DNA from: Alphaproteobacteria bacterium UBA998
GTDB lineage: Bacteria; Pseudomonadota; Alphaproteobacteria; Rickettsiales; UBA998
Direction: 5' to 3'
Assembly: GCA_002291925.1 (NCBI GenBank)
Contig: DBAY01000006.1
Coordinates: 1 to 6,848, forward strand
Length of the DNA stretch: 6,848 nucleotides
Made by a program: the position numbers and the translations under genes. Each line of letters opens with the position of its first letter. The stretch's first letter is position 1. The notes beneath the pieces are model-generated. The model saw only the letters and a list, made by a program, of their open reading frames with translations. It was not told the origin of the DNA and did not search any database. This document shows positions 5,698 to 6,848 of the stretch, piece by piece.

Positions 5698-6611
5698 GCC
5701 GCTGCCTTCCCTGAATCCTGAATCCCGGCGCCTGAATCCTCTGTTCCCAGCCACGCGGCGCAGCAGCATTTGGCCAGCGCGCGGACGCGGCCGATATAGG
5801 CAGCGCGTTCGGTGACGCCGATGGCACCGCGTGCATCAAGCAGGTTGAAGCGGTGCGAGGCCTTCATCACCTGGTCATAGGCGGGAAGTGCCAGCCCTTT
5901 TTCCAGCAGCGCGAGGCATTCTTTCTCGGCGTCATTGAAATGGCGGAACAGCATCTCGACGTCGGCATGCTCCAGATTGTAGCCTGACATCTCAACCTCG
6001 TTGCGCTTGAAGACGTCGCCGTAGCTCACGGCGGGGAAGCCGTCGCGCGGGGCGTTGTATTGCAGATCGTACACGTTCTCGACGCCCTGAATATACATCG
6101 CGATGCGCTCCAGCCCGTAGGTCAGCTCGCCGGAGACGGGCTTGCACTCGAAGCCGCCGACCTGCTGAAAGTAGGTGAACTGCGTCACTTCCATGCCATC
6201 GCACCAGACTTCCCAGCCCAGCCCCCACGCACCGAGCGTCGGTGATTCCCAGTCATCCTCCACAAAGCGGATGTCATGCGCCAGCGGGTCGATGCCGAGG
6301 CGGCGCAGGGATTCGAGGTAGAGGTCCTGAATATTGTCCGGCGAGGGTTTCAGGATCACCTGGAACTGGTAGTAATGCTGCAGGCGGTTGGGGTTCTCGC
6401 CGTAACGCCCATCCTTCGGGCGGCGGGAGGGCTGCACGTACGCGACGTTCCACGCGTCCGGCCCCAGCGCGCGCAGGGTGGTGGCCGGGTGGAAGGTGCC
6501 TGCACCCACTTCCATGTCATAGGGCTGCAGAATCACGCAGCCCTGCTCGGCCCAGAAATGCTGGAGGGTGAGGATGATGTCCTGAAAGGCAAACGGTGTG
6601 GCATTCGCCAT
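5694..6611 (-). CDS. glyQ: Glycine--tRNA ligase alpha subunit, with a repeat-derived C-terminal tail
   Basis: This is the catalytic alpha subunit of the class II alpha2beta2 glycyl-tRNA synthetase. It activates glycine with ATP and charges tRNA-Gly together with GlyS. The 305 residues match E. coli GlyQ closely: AEQGCVILQPYDMEVGAGT (21-39), the motif 2 region VQPSRRPKDGRYGENPNRLQ (59-78) with HYYQFQV, WGLGWEVW...GMEVTQFTYFQQVGG (129-153), the motif 3 region GELTYGLERIAMYIQG (161-176), and FNLLDARGAIGVTER (265-279). Homologues usually end near AAWLGTE (about 291). The remaining residues, DSGAGIQDSGKAAA, are encoded by heptamer repeats of the inserted cassette, and the stop used is the TGA of the GTGA overlap with the next gene. 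The ATG at 6611 follows AGGAG (6621-6625) at nine bases. It is the first recognised gene of the operon. Confidence 0.97.
   Translation of the reverse strand: MANATPFAFQDIILTLQHFWAEQGCVILQPYDMEVGAGTFHPATTLRALGPDAWNVAYVQPSRRPKDGRYGENPNRLQHYYQFQVILKPSPDNIQDLYLESLRRLGIDPLAHDIRFVEDDWESPTLGAWGLGWEVWCDGMEVTQFTYFQQVGGFECKPVSGELTYGLERIAMYIQGVENVYDLQYNAPRDGFPAVSYGDVFKRNEVEMSGYNLEHADVEMLFRHFNDAEKECLALLEKGLALPAYDQVMKASHRFNLLDARGAIGVTERAAYIGRVRALAKCCCAAWLGTEDSGAGIQDSGKAAA
5710..5742. repeat. Right terminal inverted repeat of degenerate 7-base units
   Basis: On the plus strand, after CC, the units read TGAATCC, TGAATCC, CGGCGCC, TGAATCC, followed by TCT. It lies inside the 3' end of glyQ and encodes the GlyQ tail DSGAGIQDSG. 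It is the inverted partner of 5311-5343, so the two arms could pair in the mRNA around the four-helix-bundle gene. Confidence 0.85.
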
Positions 6612-6638
6612 GGCGCGGCGCTCCTGTTAAACGAGCGT

Positions 6639-6668
6639 GTTGTACGCGCAAGCCCCCTCGGAATGCAA
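6639..6668 (-). promoter_or_regulatory. Possible sigma-70-type promoter for the glyQ operon
   Basis: Reading the minus strand, TTGCAT (6663-6668) and TACAAC (6639-6644) are separated by 18 bases and would start transcription about 20 bases before the glyQ ATG. Each hexamer matches four of six consensus bases. This is weak by-eye evidence. Confidence 0.3.
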
Positions 6669-6675
6669 TGGTTTT

Positions 6676-6692
6676 ATGGCCAGTAAGGCCAT
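6676..6692. other. Small hairpin in the glyQ leader
   Basis: ATGGCC (6676-6681) pairs with GGCCAT (6687-6692) around a 5-base loop. On the minus strand it begins at the last base of the stop codon of the small upstream ORF. The bases that follow are AAAA rather than T, so it is not an intrinsic terminator toward glyQ. It may be chance. Confidence 0.35.
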
Positions 6693-6820
6693 CAGGCCAC
6701 GTCGCCGGAGTGCAGGGTCACTTTGACGGTAACGGTCAGATATACGAGGCTATAAGCAAAGGCTTTAAGATAGTGCGTAATGAAACGCCCGCCTTTGATT
6801 TGCATTGAAATATACACCAT
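6692..6820 (-). CDS. Possible small ORF upstream of glyQ (42 or 37 residues), unrecognised
   Basis: An in-frame ATG at 6820 gives 42 residues (MVYISMQIKGGRFITHYLKA, then FAYSLVYLTVTVKVTLHSGDVA). A second ATG at 6805 gives 37. I do not recognise it. The N-terminal part is basic, and the middle (FAYSLVYLTVTV) is hydrophobic but short for a membrane segment and contains no run of charged residues. By hand count 22 of 36 third positions in the 37-residue version are G or C, compatible with coding but not decisive. No clear ribosome site precedes either ATG. The gap to the glyQ start is 80 bases. It could be a real small protein, a leader peptide (it has a Gly-Gly pair ahead of a glycyl-tRNA synthetase operon), or chance. 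Confidence 0.25.
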   Translation of the reverse strand: MVYISMQIKGGRFITHYLKAFAYSLVYLTVTVKVTLHSGDVA

Positions 6821-6848
6821 TTTTTAGTGGCATTGTCCCATTAAGATA

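Larger units (their letters stand above)
5311..5742. mobile_element. Putative mobile cassette carrying the four-helix-bundle gene
   Basis: Inverted heptamer arms enclose a 432-base unit that contains nearly all of the four-helix-bundle gene and little else. The interior is clearly poorer in GC than its neighbours. The right arm begins where GlyQ homologues normally end. The left arm stops just before the panD ribosome site. No transposase is encoded, so any movement would have to depend on factors elsewhere, or on the small protein itself acting with RNA. The element boundaries are inferred from the repeats, and no target-site duplication is evident. Confidence 0.55.

Noticed and set aside
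5698..5769. Upstream ATG at 5769 as start of the four-helix-bundle gene
   Set aside because: It would overlap glyQ by 76 bases and add Arg-rich residues from the repeat arm not seen in the family. The GTG at 5697 has a ribosome site and a GTGA overlap.

Overview
The window is a core-metabolism stretch of a GC-rich bacterium, most likely an alphaproteobacterium. This rests on protein recognition: separate glyQ and glyS subunits, and glyS directly followed by a bacterial-type pyruvate phosphate dikinase gene, an order I associate with alphaproteobacteria. The repeat-rich character suggests an uncultured or repeat-laden lineage, but I cannot name a genus.

All convincing genes lie on the minus strand and are transcribed from right to left: a possible small ORF (6820-6692), glyQ (6611-5694), a four-helix-bundle (23S rRNA intervening-sequence-type) gene (5697-5293), panD (5296-4940), glyS (4947-2749), a 215-base spacer, and ppdK (2533 to beyond the left edge, about 45 codons short of complete). 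From glyQ to glyS every junction overlaps (GTGA, ATGA, then 8 bases), so these four genes look like one translationally coupled operon. ppdK may be a distal member or have its own promoter. GlyQ and GlyS form the heterotetrameric glycyl-tRNA synthetase. PanD makes beta-alanine for pantothenate and CoA. PpdK interconverts pyruvate and PEP. The genes share no single pathway.

The unusual content is a set of three different repeat-type insertions. (1) The four-helix-bundle gene sits in a 432-base, AT-richer cassette bounded by imperfect 33-base terminal inverted repeats built from degenerate 7-base units (GGATTCA). The cassette supplies the last residues of GlyQ and the tail of its own protein while keeping the operon translationally continuous. 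(2) A 126-base element made of five consecutive hairpins lies inside glyS, in frame, and adds about 42 residues to a GlyS that would otherwise have the usual length. (3) An 82-base cloverleaf-like palindromic element lies just after the glyS stop codon.

No rRNA, tRNA, CRISPR array, transposase or canonical rho-independent terminator was seen.
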